Assembly (NCBI GenBank): GCA_964618845.1
Contig: CAZUCU010000005.1
Location: 1 to 32,088 of the forward strand
Direction: 5' to 3'
From: CAZUCU01 sp964618845
Lineage (GTDB): Bacteria > Patescibacteriota > Minisyncoccia > Phycocordibacterales > JAACPR01
DNA: 32,088 nt
Shown: piece by piece, positions 7,448-15,750 of the stretch
Layout: each line of letters opens with the position of its first letter
Numbering within the stretch: position 1 is the first letter of the stretch
Made by a program: the position numbers and the translations under genes
Notes under the pieces: model-generated
Databases searched by the model: none
Seen by the model: only the letters and a program-made list of their open reading frames with translations
What the model was told of the DNA's origin: nothing

Positions 7448-9001
7448 TTATTTTTCTTTATCTCTAAATTTAGGCGTAACCCAAAATTCTCCCATATATC
7501 TACCAGTCATTAATTTAGTAATAGAATGTATAGCAGGTATAGAACCAAACAAAATAATTGTAAAAGGTACCAAAATCCATTGAATATTCATAATAAATTT
7601 AGCTTTTTTAACACTTTTAATCCATGAAGGTACTTTGGGTAACAAACTTCCTGCGACAATTGCAGATAAGATCAAACCCATTGTGGCAAGTGTCATAAGG
7701 TCCCTTGTTATATTTGGTAAATTGTAAGACAAAACAGTGTCTCTAAATTCAGGACCACCCAAAATTATTGGAAGCCAACCTAAAACCAAAATCATAACTG
7801 GGTTTGTTGCCATAGACCACGCTCCTTCATATTGAATAAATAGGTTTCTCATTTTCTCTCGAAATGGTATCGTTTTAATTTTAATAAAAGCAAAAGTAAT
7901 ATAGGGTAAATTTTCAGCAGACCCCCACATCCATCTTAAATGTTGTCTATAGATATTTTTGAATGTTTGCCATTTAGTAGCTGCCAAATTTGCATCCATC
8001 GAAATAGGATATGAAATTGGCACAACTTTGTAATTACCATTTTTGGCAAAGTAAATATTCCAAAAAATTCTTGAATCATCTGAAATCATATTTTTTTGCC
8101 AATAACCCACTTCATACAAAGATTTAAAAGAGAGTGAATGTGAAGAAAAAGTAACAAGTTTTTCTGGTCGCTCTTGTTGAATCATCTGCCAAAAAGTGGA
8201 TGTCATAGCCGCAACACGTGAAATAGCAGGTGTATACCAAACATTATTATTATAAAGAGGTACCGGTTGATAAGAAACATTCAAAGGATTTTCTGAGGTT
8301 AAGAAGTGCCACGTCAAACAAGAAAAATATTGATTACCAACAACAGTATCAATATCGAAAGCAGATACAATCACATCTTCATAGTTTAAATTATGTTTAT
8401 CGAGAATTTTAGTTCTGGCTATTTCTGCTGCATAAGTTATATTTGGACCTTTTCCTTTTATTTCACCCTCAAGACCTTCCGGGTGAACAGAAATAATAAA
8501 ATCAAAAAAAATATTTTGATATTTTAATTTTACTTCTTCGGCTATTTTTTGCGCCCCCTCACCAGCGCGAGCTTCAGAAGCTAATACAACAATCATTTTA
8601 TCTTTTCGATATCTTGATTCTGCAAGTGATTTAACTGTCCCTTCCACTACTTCCAAACCCTCTTTATAATAAGGAAGCAAAATTAAATGATACAAATGTT
8701 CATACTTGAAATTTTCTAACATAGAATTCCAATCAGTATCTCTGTGGTGTTTTAATCGTCTCCAATTATGAAAATGGTGATAAGAAAGATAAACTGTTTT
8801 TAAAAGCCAATATAGATCAAAGACAATAATAAAAATTGCAGCCCAAACAGGTCTATAAATAGAAAGAAGAACCATCAAAACAAAAGTTCCCCAAACTAAA
8901 ATACCTGGGACAATCTCCAAAAATCTATATAAAATCCTATCTTTCCCCTTTAAATCCCTCGCATGAGCCACATGAAAATAAGGGGTATCTTTATAGTTCA
9001 T
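7448..9001 (-). CDS. Membrane family 2 glycosyltransferase
   Basis: An integral-membrane GT2 enzyme of about 517 aa. Two helices come first (about 31-72), then the GT-A domain: LILLPYYKEGLEVVEGTV, the metal-binding AFDIDTV (Asp216, Asp218), an acidic SDDS (307-310), and RQHLRWMWG, matching the QxxRW acceptor-site motif of processive and related GT2 enzymes. Three to four helices follow at the C-terminus. It likely transfers sugar from a nucleotide donor to a lipid or surface polymer; the substrate cannot be told. Three starts are possible: TTG 9037, ATG 9019 and ATG 9001; I choose 9001 because the conserved-looking segment begins there. None has a clear ribosome site. Confidence 0.85.
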   Translation of the reverse strand: MNYKDTPYFHVAHARDLKGKDRILYRFLEIVPGILVWGTFVLMVLLSIYRPVWAAIFIIVFDLYWLLKTVYLSYHHFHNWRRLKHHRDTDWNSMLENFKYEHLYHLILLPYYKEGLEVVEGTVKSLAESRYRKDKMIVVLASEARAGEGAQKIAEEVKLKYQNIFFDFIISVHPEGLEGEIKGKGPNITYAAEIARTKILDKHNLNYEDVIVSAFDIDTVVGNQYFSCLTWHFLTSENPLNVSYQPVPLYNNNVWYTPAISRVAAMTSTFWQMIQQERPEKLVTFSSHSLSFKSLYEVGYWQKNMISDDSRIFWNIYFAKNGNYKVVPISYPISMDANLAATKWQTFKNIYRQHLRWMWGSAENLPYITFAFIKIKTIPFREKMRNLFIQYEGAWSMATNPVMILVLGWLPIILGGPEFRDTVLSYNLPNITRDLMTLATMGLILSAIVAGSLLPKVPSWIKSVKKAKFIMNIQWILVPFTIILFGSIPAIHSITKLMTGRYMGEFWVTPKFRDKEK

Positions 9002-9065
9002 GTAGCAACATAGTACCATTTTTAAAGGTTTTTTCAATGATATTAGAATTATCCCACTTTACTCA

Positions 9066-9148
9066 CGGCTCCAAAATAAAATATGCTAATTTAAAATATT
9101 ACGTGTTGCACCGTAATTTTTAAATTAGCATATTTTATTTTGGAGCCG
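9066..9148. repeat. Long inverted repeat fused to the tRNA 3' end
   Basis: Arms 9066-9103 and 9112-9148 are complementary along about 37 bases with a single indel, around an 8-base loop. The right arm runs through the encoded CCA end and last acceptor-stem bases of the tRNA gene (9141-9148), so the left arm is an inverted copy of the tRNA tail (cggctcc) plus its trailer. It may work as the terminator after the tRNA, but it is far longer than needed and is followed by no T-run on minus. Confidence 0.8.
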
Positions 9149-9215
9149 CCTCTCGGATTTGAACCGAGGACCTACCGCTTACAAGGCGGTTGCTCTACCA
9201 CTGAGCTAAGGCGGC
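9141..9215 (-). tRNA. tRNA-Thr (anticodon TGT)
   Basis: The minus strand gives a full cloverleaf: acceptor GCCGCCT paired with AGGCGGC, D arm GCTC/GAGC, anticodon stem ACCGC/GCGGT with loop CTTGTAA (anticodon TGT, reading ACA), T arm CTCGG-TTCAAAT-CCGAG, discriminator T and an encoded CCA. The discriminator base is U rather than the A common in E. coli tRNA-Thr. Its trailer folds into the long inverted repeat described separately. Confidence 0.97.
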
Positions 9216-9221
9216 AATAAG

Positions 9222-9252
9222 ACGAAGCACAAAATTCGAAATCAGAAATTCG
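9222..9252. repeat. Short word-repeat island
   Basis: Contains cgaagcacaaaattcgaaat and cagaaattcgaaaa, the same vocabulary as the larger islands, between the tRNA gene and the small membrane protein gene. Confidence 0.7.
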
Positions 9253-9271
9253 AAAATAAATAGTAGCAGAA

Positions 9272-9628
9272 TTATTTGTCTTTTTCAATCTTTTGCAAAT
9301 AAAGAGAAACTGAACCTTTATTGGTTGGAACCTTATTTCCTTTTATTAAATCAACAAGTTTTCTCGTCTTCTTATGAAGTATGAAAAATACTTTACTCAA
9401 AAATATTAAAATAATATGAGGTAAATCTTTAAACAAATTCTTAACATCTCTATAGGTATTTAAACAGAATTTTTCAAATTGAAAAAACCACGAATTTAAT
9501 TTATGGTCAGATCCAACAAAAAAATTCCTATTCTCATTTTTAGCATAAGCTAATTTTAAATGCCTAATAGAGACCAAAACAACCATCGCCAACAAAGAGA
9601 TCACAACCAATATCAATTCCACTAACAT
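9272..9628 (-). CDS. Small membrane-anchored protein of unknown function
   Basis: A 118-residue protein with one N-terminal membrane helix (MLVELILVVISLLAMVVLVS), a basic and amphipathic middle with a second hydrophobic segment (LPHIILIFLSKVFFIL, about 69-84), and a C-terminal KGSVSLYLQKIEKDK. I do not recognise a named domain; the tail motif with GSVS followed by a leucine/lysine helix resembles conserved small membrane proteins that I associate with CPR genomes, from memory only. A TAATAT hexamer lies 7 bases before the ATG, suggesting a leaderless message. It precedes the tRNA gene on the same strand. Confidence 0.6.
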   Translation of the reverse strand: MLVELILVVISLLAMVVLVSIRHLKLAYAKNENRNFFVGSDHKLNSWFFQFEKFCLNTYRDVKNLFKDLPHIILIFLSKVFFILHKKTRKLVDLIKGNKVPTNKGSVSLYLQKIEKDK

Positions 9629-9670
9629 ATAGTATATATTATAACAAAAATTTTAAATAGCAAGAAAAAA

Positions 9671-10252
9671 TTAAATAGAAAACCTCTGAAATTTTGTTAT
9701 TTCTGTCCTCTCACCAAATTTTTGAACTGCCTCATCCAAAAGATCTCTTACTTTTTTATCAGAATTCTTGATAAAAGGTTGTTCAAGTAAGGTCTTTTCA
9801 CCAAAATATGCATCAAGTTTTCCTTTTATAATTTGTTCTTTGATATTTTCTGGTTTCCCCTCTGCTTCTTCTGCAAAAAACTCTTTGGCCTTTGCCATAT
9901 CAGATTCTGTAATATCTTCCATCTTTAAAAATTCTGGGGCAGTAGCAGCAACTTGCATAGCAATATCTTTTGCCAATCTTTGAAAATCATCATTTTTTGC
10001 CACAAAATCTGTCTCACACATAAGTTCAATCATTGAACCAACCTTTCCTCCTTGGTGAATATAAGAAGAAATTGTCCCCGCTCCTAAATTCCTATCAGAT
10101 TTTTTACCTGCAACCTGTTTTGAAATTTTAGCTAAAGCGATTTTTGCTTTTTCTAAATCACCTTCTGCTTCTTCCAGAGCTTTTTTACATTGCATTATTG
10201 ATACACCTGTAATATCTCTTAATTCTTTAACTTGTTCTGTTGTTATTAACAT
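9671..10252 (-). CDS. tsf: Elongation factor Ts
   Basis: EF-Ts exchanges GDP for GTP on EF-Tu. Residues 1-50 form the UBA-like domain with the family signature LRDITGVSIMQCKKALEEAEGD seen as LRDITGVS plus CKKALEEAEGDLEKA. The core follows with GTISSYIHQGGKVGSMIEL and CETDFVAKNDDFQRLA, and the coiled-coil region is reduced. At 193 residues it is about 100 shorter than the E. coli protein but close to the compact form seen in several phyla. It follows rpsB after 74 bases, the usual rpsB-tsf order. Start is ATG at 10252. Confidence 0.95.
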   Translation of the reverse strand: MLITTEQVKELRDITGVSIMQCKKALEEAEGDLEKAKIALAKISKQVAGKKSDRNLGAGTISSYIHQGGKVGSMIELMCETDFVAKNDDFQRLAKDIAMQVAATAPEFLKMEDITESDMAKAKEFFAEEAEGKPENIKEQIIKGKLDAYFGEKTLLEQPFIKNSDKKVRDLLDEAVQKFGERTEITKFQRFSI

Positions 10253-10326
10253 AATAATTTAAGTTAAAAGTTATAAGTGAGAAGCGAGAAAAAATATTTT
10301 TTTACTTTTCACTTCTTGTTAATAAA
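10253..10326. repeat. rpsB-tsf spacer with a second word family
   Basis: The spacer contains aagtgagaagcgagaaa and, on the far side, acttttcacttcttg, which is partly complementary, so a weak hairpin can form. The agtgagaagcgagaa words also occur in frame in gatC (18450-18490) and ligA (19645-19680). No separate gene seen. Confidence 0.6.
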
Positions 10327-11034
10327 TTACTTTCTTTCCTTCTGGCTCATCTTTACAGACTCTACTATCTCCCCAACAAAAAATTTAACACTCTTTATAG
10401 AAGAGTCGTTTGCAACAATAGGATATTGAATATTAGAAATATCGCAATCGGAATTACATAGACCAACTACAGGTATATTTTCTATCAAGGCCTCTTTTAG
10501 AGCAGAAACTTCATTTTGAGGATCGACTATAAAAACCAAAGCTGGTTTTGATTTCATATTTATGATTCCCCCGAATCTCTCATTTAATTTTTCTAATTCT
10601 CTATCAATAAGTAATCTCTCTTTTTTGGTGTATTTTGCGAGAAATCCTTTTTCTTTTTGCAATTCAAGATCTTCCAATCTCCTAACTCTTTTTTGGATTT
10701 CACCAAAATTTGTAAGAGTGCCACCTATCCATCTGTTTGAAACATAGGGTTGATCTACTCTCAAAGCAACATCTTTGATAATCGAGGAAATTTCTTTTTT
10801 TGTTCCAACAAAAAGTATCTGTCCTCCGTTTTTAGCTATTTCATTGACAACATTTTTGGCATCATCAAGCATTTTTGCAGTTTTCTCTAAATCAATAAGT
10901 TCAATACCATTTTTAACACCAAAAATAAAAGGCTTGGTTGAAGGGTGTCTTCGCGATTTTGCGTAGCCATAATGGGCACCAACTTCAAACATTGATTCTA
11001 CGGTTTTATTTGCATCTAATTTTCCTAAATTCAT
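10327..11034 (-). CDS. rpsB: Ribosomal protein uS2
   Basis: Small-subunit protein S2, which binds the 30S platform side with bS1. Visible family signatures: FEVGAHYGYAKSRRHP near the N-terminus, KPFIFGVKNGIELIDLEKT, GGQILFVGTKKE, YVSNRWIGGTLTNFGEI, and PALVFIVDPQNEVSALKEA with IPVVGLCNSDCDI. Length 235 is normal for bacteria. It heads the rpsB-tsf pair. Upstream of the ATG at 11034 the hexamer TATCTT lies 6 bases away and TAATAT 9 bases away; no Shine-Dalgarno sequence is visible, so initiation may be leaderless. Confidence 0.97.
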   Translation of the reverse strand: MNLGKLDANKTVESMFEVGAHYGYAKSRRHPSTKPFIFGVKNGIELIDLEKTAKMLDDAKNVVNEIAKNGGQILFVGTKKEISSIIKDVALRVDQPYVSNRWIGGTLTNFGEIQKRVRRLEDLELQKEKGFLAKYTKKERLLIDRELEKLNERFGGIINMKSKPALVFIVDPQNEVSALKEALIENIPVVGLCNSDCDISNIQYPIVANDSSIKSVKFFVGEIVESVKMSQKERK

Positions 11035-11076
11035 TGTGGAAAGATATTATCAGAAATAGACAGAAGTGGCAAGTTA

Positions 11077-12036
11077 TCATCCCTCATTTGTATCTGTTTC
11101 AAACGCCCCAACAACAAGATCGAGTTCTCCTGCCATAATTGCTTCAATATTATACCAACTTTCTTTTATTCGATGATCTGTCACTCGGTTTTGTGGGAAG
11201 TTATAAGTTCTAATTTTTTCAGATCGATCGGCGGTCCCAATTTGTTCTTTTCTTTCTAATGAATATTTTTTTGCTTCTTCTTCTCTATAGAATTGCTCAA
11301 CCTTGGCAGTTAAAATGGATATTGCCAAGTCTCTGTTTTTGTGTTGACTTCGTTCAGCGGTTGCCCTAACTTCAAGTCCGGTTGGTTTATGAATAATTCT
11401 TACTGCTGTTTCTACTTTGTTCACATTTTGACCACCCTTCCCACCAGCTCTTGAAAATTCCATTTCTAAATCTTCAGGAGTAAGAATTATTTTAGATTTT
11501 TTTCTAATCGGCAAAATTGCAACGGACGCAGTAGAAGTATGAATCCTTCCCTTGCTTTCTGTTTTGGGGATTCGTTGAACTCGGTGTACTCCTGTTTCAA
11601 ACCGAAGTTTTCTGTAAATATCTTGACCTCGAATTTCAAAAGAAGCCTCTTTGTATCCACCAACAGAACTCAAAGACTCATCAAGCTTTTTTACTACCCA
11701 ACCTTTTTTTTCAGCATATTTTTGATACATATTTGCCAATTCATATGCAAAAATTGAGGCCTCATCACCACCCGCTCCTGCACGTACTTCCAAAACTATC
11801 TCATTAGGAAATTGTTCTTCATCTTCTTCTTTTTTAAGAATCTCTTCGATTTGTTTTGAAATTAAATTTTGTTGTTCTGCAATTTCTTTTATTTCTACTT
11901 CAGCAAGTTCTTTCATGTCTTCCGATTCTGCAAGTTTTAAAGTTTCTTCTTTTTTTTCTTCAAGTCGAAGATACTCTCCAGCTAAAAATGAAGTTCTTGG
12001 GTTGTCTTTGTGTTCAATTATTTGATCTTTATTCAC
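11077..12036 (-). CDS. prfA: Peptide chain release factor 1
   Basis: RF1 releases peptides at UAA and UAG. The catalytic loop is in RAGGKGGQNVNKVETAVR, and the codon-recognition tripeptide is PKT in VQRIPKTESKGRIHTS, i.e. the PxT of RF1 and not the SPF of RF2. The C-terminal domain shows RTYNFPQNRVTDHRI. The N-terminal domain 1 is about 30 residues shorter than in E. coli: the conserved VRAGAGGDEAS begins near residue 84 instead of about 113. The start is a GTG at 12036 (MNKDQ). It lies between rpmE and rpsB on the same strand, 42 bases before rpsB. Confidence 0.95.
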   Translation of the reverse strand: MNKDQIIEHKDNPRTSFLAGEYLRLEEKKEETLKLAESEDMKELAEVEIKEIAEQQNLISKQIEEILKKEEDEEQFPNEIVLEVRAGAGGDEASIFAYELANMYQKYAEKKGWVVKKLDESLSSVGGYKEASFEIRGQDIYRKLRFETGVHRVQRIPKTESKGRIHTSTASVAILPIRKKSKIILTPEDLEMEFSRAGGKGGQNVNKVETAVRIIHKPTGLEVRATAERSQHKNRDLAISILTAKVEQFYREEEAKKYSLERKEQIGTADRSEKIRTYNFPQNRVTDHRIKESWYNIEAIMAGELDLVVGAFETDTNEG

Positions 12037-12097
12037 AAACTAAAGGGATAAGGGTAAGGGATAAGTTTTTTCTTTTCCCTTTTTCCTTTTCGCTAAT
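12037..12097. repeat. rpmE-prfA spacer with a third word family
   Basis: The spacer is made of aaagggataagggtaaggg followed by ttttcccttttt-type words, mutually complementary. The same words appear inside the pheT N-terminus at about 4888-4914, where they encode KGEGKRDK. Confidence 0.6.
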
Positions 12098-12307
12098 TTA
12101 CTTCTTGGCTTTTGCCATTCTCACCTTAAATCTTTCAACTCTCCCCGCAGTGTCAACAATTTTCTCTTGCCCAGTATAAAAAGGGTGACAAGTAGCGCAA
12201 ATTTCAACTTCTTGCGTTTTTTTAGTCGAACCAATATTATAAACCGCACCGCAAGCGCATTTTACAACAGCATCTTTGTGAAATTCTGGATGTGTGTCCT
12301 TTTTCAT
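12098..12307 (-). CDS. rpmE: Ribosomal protein bL31 (zinc-ribbon form)
   Basis: Large-subunit protein L31, 69 residues from the ATG at 12307 (MKKDTHPEFHKDAVV). Four zinc ligands are present: Cys17 and Cys19 in VKCACGAVYNIG, and Cys37 and Cys40 in EICATCHPFYTG, so this is the zinc-binding paralogue. The typical HPFYTG and RVERFKVR segments follow. The open frame continues upstream to 12496 but that part encodes the word-repeat island and is not protein-like, so I reject it. A TATATT hexamer lies 9 bases before the ATG. Confidence 0.95.
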   Translation of the reverse strand: MKKDTHPEFHKDAVVKCACGAVYNIGSTKKTQEVEICATCHPFYTGQEKIVDTAGRVERFKVRMAKAKK

Positions 12308-12360
12308 AGTTTTAGTAATATACCAAAAAAACAAAGCTTGTAAAGAGTGCCCTGTTTTAA

Positions 12361-12482
12361 ATTCGAAATAAGAAATCAGAAATCCGAAACAAATCAGAAA
12401 TTCGAAGCACAAAATTAGAAACACGAGTTTGAAATTTTGGGATTTCTGATTTGTTTCGGATTTCTGATTTCTTATTTCGAAT
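12361..12482. repeat. Perfect 41-base inverted repeat made of island words
   Basis: Arms 12361-12401 and 12442-12482 are exact reverse complements, separated by 40 bases. The spacer includes a core (agaaacacgagtttgaaat and on to ttttgggatttctg) that recurs almost unchanged at 13943-13985. The right arm ends 4 bases before the stop codon of the transglycosylase gene, so it could serve as its terminator. Confidence 0.9.
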
Positions 12483-12485
12483 TTT

Positions 12486-13859
12486 TTAATGAACATCTGC
12501 CAAGAAATCTATGTTCTTTTGAAACTCCGCCGCATGTGCCATAACTTGATTCCCATAAAATTGGTTTTGAGGAAGTGACCAGTTACCACCCGCGTAATAT
12601 CTAAGCGCTGCTGTTTTTTCTGCAGTATATGTCTGAGCCCCTGCACCCAAATCTCTAACCAAAAGCCCTGTTGCAGTTATAGCATGTTCTGGATTCCACG
12701 GATCTGGATAAACTCCAAACATTTGTTGAAGTGAGGGAATATAAGATTTCCAAGTTGAAGGAATAAATTGCGAAGGTCCCATTGCTCCCCCATAACCATA
12801 AGAAAATGGACATGAAACTCTTGTATCAAGCGGATCTCTTCCAAGTTTACCAACTATTTCTTGCAAAATTGGTAAATCTCGAGTTGGATGAATTCCATTT
12901 AAAAATATTTTTTGAGTTGTTATCCCCTGGGTCTGTCCACTTGATAAATCAGAAATAATGCATGATCCAACATTATTTCCTAAATCTGATTCTTGTTTCA
13001 AAATGGCCAAAATAAAGGCTGCCCTAACACCCGTTAGTTTGGAAGCCTTGTTTGCATAATCCAAAGCTTCTCCAAAAGAAATTCCTGCAGAATCTCGAAG
13101 TCTGAATAGTGCAGATCTTATAGCCGCAGCTTTCTGTCTTTTTTCTGCCAAAACTTGTTCGTAAGTTTTTTCTACATTCTTACTTACTGCAAGTAAACCA
13201 TCTTGTTCACTTTTTTTAACAGCAACTTGTTGTTTTTGTTTTTCCACTTCTGCTTTGGCGTCAGTTTCTTGCGTCTTTTTTTCCTCTAATTTTATTTTTT
13301 CCTCCTCAGTTAATCCTCTAAGTTCTCTTATTTGATCAAATAATTGATCAAGCGAATCTTGCACCAAAATCAAAGTATCCAAGACTTCAAAAAAATCAGA
13401 AATATTGTCATAAGACAATATTATCTCTGGTAGAGAAACATCATCATATTTATTAGTAGCTCTGAGTAATTCGCTTAGAATTTTTTTGCTTCTTTCCATC
13501 TTTTCATTCAACTGTTCAACTGTTTGTTTTTTTATGTCTATATCTGTACCCAACCTGCTAATAATTTGACTTTTTTGATTTATAACAGACTGTGCTTTAT
13601 TAATTTCTGTTTTAAGCTCATTAACCTTACCCTGAATGGTATTTGTTTGTTGTTTTTGCTGATTTAAAGTTTGTTCTGTTTGTTGGATTTCTTTTTCTAC
13701 TTTTTCAAGCTCGGCCTTTAAAACATCCTCATTCGCTTGGGTCAAAACTTGAGCAAAAATATGTCGCACAGACAGGAGAAAAAGAAGAAGAGCAAACAAA
13801 AAAAACATTAGATACAAAAAAATTTTTATTACAAAGTTGTGCTTCTTGGAATTAGCCAT
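12486..13859 (-). CDS. Lytic transglycosylase-like protein with N-terminal coiled coil
   Basis: A membrane or secreted peptidoglycan hydrolase-like protein of 457 aa. An N-terminal hydrophobic helix (about 10-36) acts as signal or anchor. Residues about 42-245 form long coiled coils rich in Glu, Lys and Gln, reminiscent of the CwlO/EnvC coiled-coil regulators. The C-terminal domain is transglycosylase-like: AFILAILKQESDLG with the probable catalytic Glu290, then GGAMGPSQFIPSTWKSY at about 358-373, as in the MltB/SLT group, and AALRYYAGGNW near the end. It likely cleaves glycan strands of murein outside the membrane. The ATG at 13859 has TAAAAT 6 bases upstream. It is flanked on both sides by word-repeat islands. 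Confidence 0.85.
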   Translation of the reverse strand: MANSKKHNFVIKIFLYLMFFLFALLLFLLSVRHIFAQVLTQANEDVLKAELEKVEKEIQQTEQTLNQQKQQTNTIQGKVNELKTEINKAQSVINQKSQIISRLGTDIDIKKQTVEQLNEKMERSKKILSELLRATNKYDDVSLPEIILSYDNISDFFEVLDTLILVQDSLDQLFDQIRELRGLTEEEKIKLEEKKTQETDAKAEVEKQKQQVAVKKSEQDGLLAVSKNVEKTYEQVLAEKRQKAAAIRSALFRLRDSAGISFGEALDYANKASKLTGVRAAFILAILKQESDLGNNVGSCIISDLSSGQTQGITTQKIFLNGIHPTRDLPILQEIVGKLGRDPLDTRVSCPFSYGYGGAMGPSQFIPSTWKSYIPSLQQMFGVYPDPWNPEHAITATGLLVRDLGAGAQTYTAEKTAALRYYAGGNWSLPQNQFYGNQVMAHAAEFQKNIDFLADVH

Positions 13860-13861
13860 AA

Positions 13862-14040
13862 GTTTATTTTAGCAAACATTTAGACATTTAGACAGATAGA
13901 TATTTAGGATAAAAGCACAAAATACGAAATTCTAAACAAATTCGAAGCACGAAATTAGAAACCAGAGTTTGAAATTTTGGGATTTCTGATTTTGTGCTTG
14001 TTTCGTATTTCGTGCTTCGTATTTCGAATTTCTCCAAAGT
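13862..14040. repeat. Word-repeat island between transglycosylase and rplY
   Basis: Begins with catttagacatttagacag words (also at 24770-24810) and goes on with agcacaaaatacgaaattc and similar words, a core (aaccagagtttgaaattttg) shared with 12410-12450, and a T-rich complementary half that ends ttcgtatttcgaatttc. It can form an imperfect fold-back and lies just after the rplY stop. Confidence 0.8.
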
Positions 14041-14043
14041 AGT

Positions 14044-14685
14044 TTATTCAACTGGCACTTCAGTAGTTTCCTCTTTCTTGCCTTTTTGTTCCACTTCAAT
14101 AGATTCCAAATCAGGAGTTAAGATTTCCTCGACAACTTCTTCTTTTGCTTCTTTTGCCAGAGCAATTACCTCTTCTGGGTTTGTAATCAATTCAACACCT
14201 TCAGGAAGTTCTATGTCTTTGGCATGGATTTGAGATTCAAAATTAACCAATTTTTCCAAATTTACTTTAAGTTCAGATGGTAAGTGCCTTGGTAAACATT
14301 CTATCTCTACCTCATGCATAACCTTCACAATCAAAGCACCGAGATTTTTTTCTGCAGGAGCAATCCCTTCAAATACCAAAGACACAGCCAGTTGTAATTT
14401 TTTACCTCTTTCAACTGCATAAAAATCTATATGAATAGGGTTTCCTTTCACGGGGTCCAATTGTACCTCGTGAATTAAAGTATCAATTTCTTCACCGTCA
14501 AGATCCAGAGAAACAAGAGTTGATTCCCCCGCCTCTTCATAGATTTTTTTAAAGTCAATTTCTTTTGTTACAAAAGGTATTGGTTTTTGTTTGGGACCAT
14601 AAACAACAGCTGGTATAAAACCTTCTGACCTCAAAATTTCAGGCTTTGTTTTTTGGTCTCTTTTCTTTGCTTTTAGTTTAAACAT
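14044..14685 (-). CDS. rplY: Ribosomal protein bL25, CTC/TL5 long form
   Basis: Binds 5S rRNA. The N-terminal L25 domain includes FIPAVVYGPKQKPIPF and VSLDLDGEEIDTLIHEVQLD with HIDFYAVERGKK; the C-terminal beta domain of the TL5/CTC form spans about 100-190 (APAEKNLGALIVKVMHEVEI, PSELKVNLEKLVNF, and IHAKDIELPEGVEL). The last 25 residues are acidic and lysine-rich (about EEVVEEILTPDLESIEVEQK). Length 213 fits the long form. It is transcribed divergently from the PfkB kinase gene; TATACT lies 10 bases before its ATG. Confidence 0.95.
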   Translation of the reverse strand: MFKLKAKKRDQKTKPEILRSEGFIPAVVYGPKQKPIPFVTKEIDFKKIYEEAGESTLVSLDLDGEEIDTLIHEVQLDPVKGNPIHIDFYAVERGKKLQLAVSLVFEGIAPAEKNLGALIVKVMHEVEIECLPRHLPSELKVNLEKLVNFESQIHAKDIELPEGVELITNPEEVIALAKEAKEEVVEEILTPDLESIEVEQKGKKEETTEVPVE

Positions 14686-14742
14686 AATGGGGTTTAGTAT
14701 ACATATTTTATAAAGAAAATCAAATCTGATATACTAATTCAT
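14686..14742. promoter_or_regulatory. Divergent promoter region with two TATACT boxes
   Basis: This 57-base gap holds both promoters. On plus, TATACT at 14730-14735 lies 7 bases before the kinase ATG. On minus, TATACT (plus 14696-14701) lies 10 bases before the rplY ATG. With a start about 7 bases after a -10 box, both messages would have almost no leader. No obvious -35 box or ribosome site is seen for either gene. Confidence 0.65.
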
Positions 14743-15750
14743 ATGTTTTGGAATAATAAAAAAATTGATTTACTTGGCATCGGCGATATTGTAACTGATG
14801 CTTTTATAGAACTTAATGAAGCATGGATAGAAACAGATAATCCACAAAAAGAAAAAGAATTATGCATGAAATTTGGTTCAAAAATTCCTTATAGAAGATC
14901 TGTCGTTGTACCAGCAGTTGGAAATTCTGCAAATGCTTGTGTTTGTGCTAAAAAATTGGGATTAAATTCTGCGTTGATGACAAATGTCGGGGATGATAGA
15001 TTTGGTAAAGAGCAACTTGCTGTTCTTGGTGCACAAGGAGTTGAAACTTCATGTGTAAAAATTCATAAAGGATTAGATTCCAATTATCACTATGTTTTGC
15101 GATTTGGGGCTGAGCGAACTATTCTCGTCAAACATCAAGAATGGGATTATAAACTTTTGATGCCATCAAATCCTCCAAAAGCAATTTATTTATCATCTCT
15201 TGCTCCAAACTCCATAAATTTTCATCAAGAAATTGCAAATTATCTAAAAGATAATCCCGAAGTCAAATTAGTTTTTCAGCCAGGAACATTTCAAATTAAA
15301 TTAGGTTATGAAAAATTAAAAGACTTGTATCAAATATCTTGGTTATTTTTTTGCAACAAAGAAGAAGCAAAAAAAATATTAGAAACACAAGAAGAAGATA
15401 TCATTAAACTTTTGGAAAGTTTAAATTCCAAAGGAGTTCAAATCCCAATAATCACTGATGGAATAAATGGAGCATATGCTTTTGAAAATGGTTCTGTTTG
15501 GCAAGTGCCAATGTATCCTGACCCCAAGCCACCAGTCGACAGAACAGGGGCGGGTGATTCTTTTTCAAGTACAGTCACTTCTGCACTTCTTCTTGGAAAA
15601 CCTTTATCTGAAGCCCTTCTTTGGGGTCCAATTAATTCAATGTCTGTTGTGCAATATATAGGTTCGCAACAAGGACTTCTTACTTTAAATCAAATTGAAG
15701 AATATCTAAAAACCCCTCCGAGAGATTATAAAACCACCAAAGTGAAGTAG
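14743..15750 (+). CDS. PfkB-family carbohydrate kinase
   Basis: A ribokinase-fold sugar or nucleoside kinase of 335 aa. Seen: LLGIGDIVTDAFIEL at the N-terminus; NSANACVCAKKLG and NVGDDRFGKEQLAVLGAQGV, the usual PfkB signature 1 region; and the signature 2 DRTGAGDSFSSTVTSALL at 266-283, with Asp272 as the catalytic base of GAGD. The substrate cannot be read from the sequence; the family covers ribose, fructose, adenosine and others. It is one of only three plus-strand coding loci and is single-gene: divergent from rplY and convergent with the SH3/HEPN-like gene, with a long inverted repeat between the stops. Confidence 0.88.
   Translation: MFWNNKKIDLLGIGDIVTDAFIELNEAWIETDNPQKEKELCMKFGSKIPYRRSVVVPAVGNSANACVCAKKLGLNSALMTNVGDDRFGKEQLAVLGAQGVETSCVKIHKGLDSNYHYVLRFGAERTILVKHQEWDYKLLMPSNPPKAIYLSSLAPNSINFHQEIANYLKDNPEVKLVFQPGTFQIKLGYEKLKDLYQISWLFFCNKEEAKKILETQEEDIIKLLESLNSKGVQIPIITDGINGAYAFENGSVWQVPMYPDPKPPVDRTGAGDSFSSTVTSALLLGKPLSEALLWGPINSMSVVQYIGSQQGLLTLNQIEEYLKTPPRDYKTTKVK

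Noticed and set aside
9066..9215. Attachment site for an integrated element at the tRNA-Thr gene
   Set aside because: The repeated tRNA tail is inverted, not direct, and lies only 80 bases away; no integrase gene is in the window.
12308..12496. N-terminal extension of rpmE
   Set aside because: The extra residues encode the word-repeat island and do not resemble bL31; the ATG at 12307 begins a full-length bL31.
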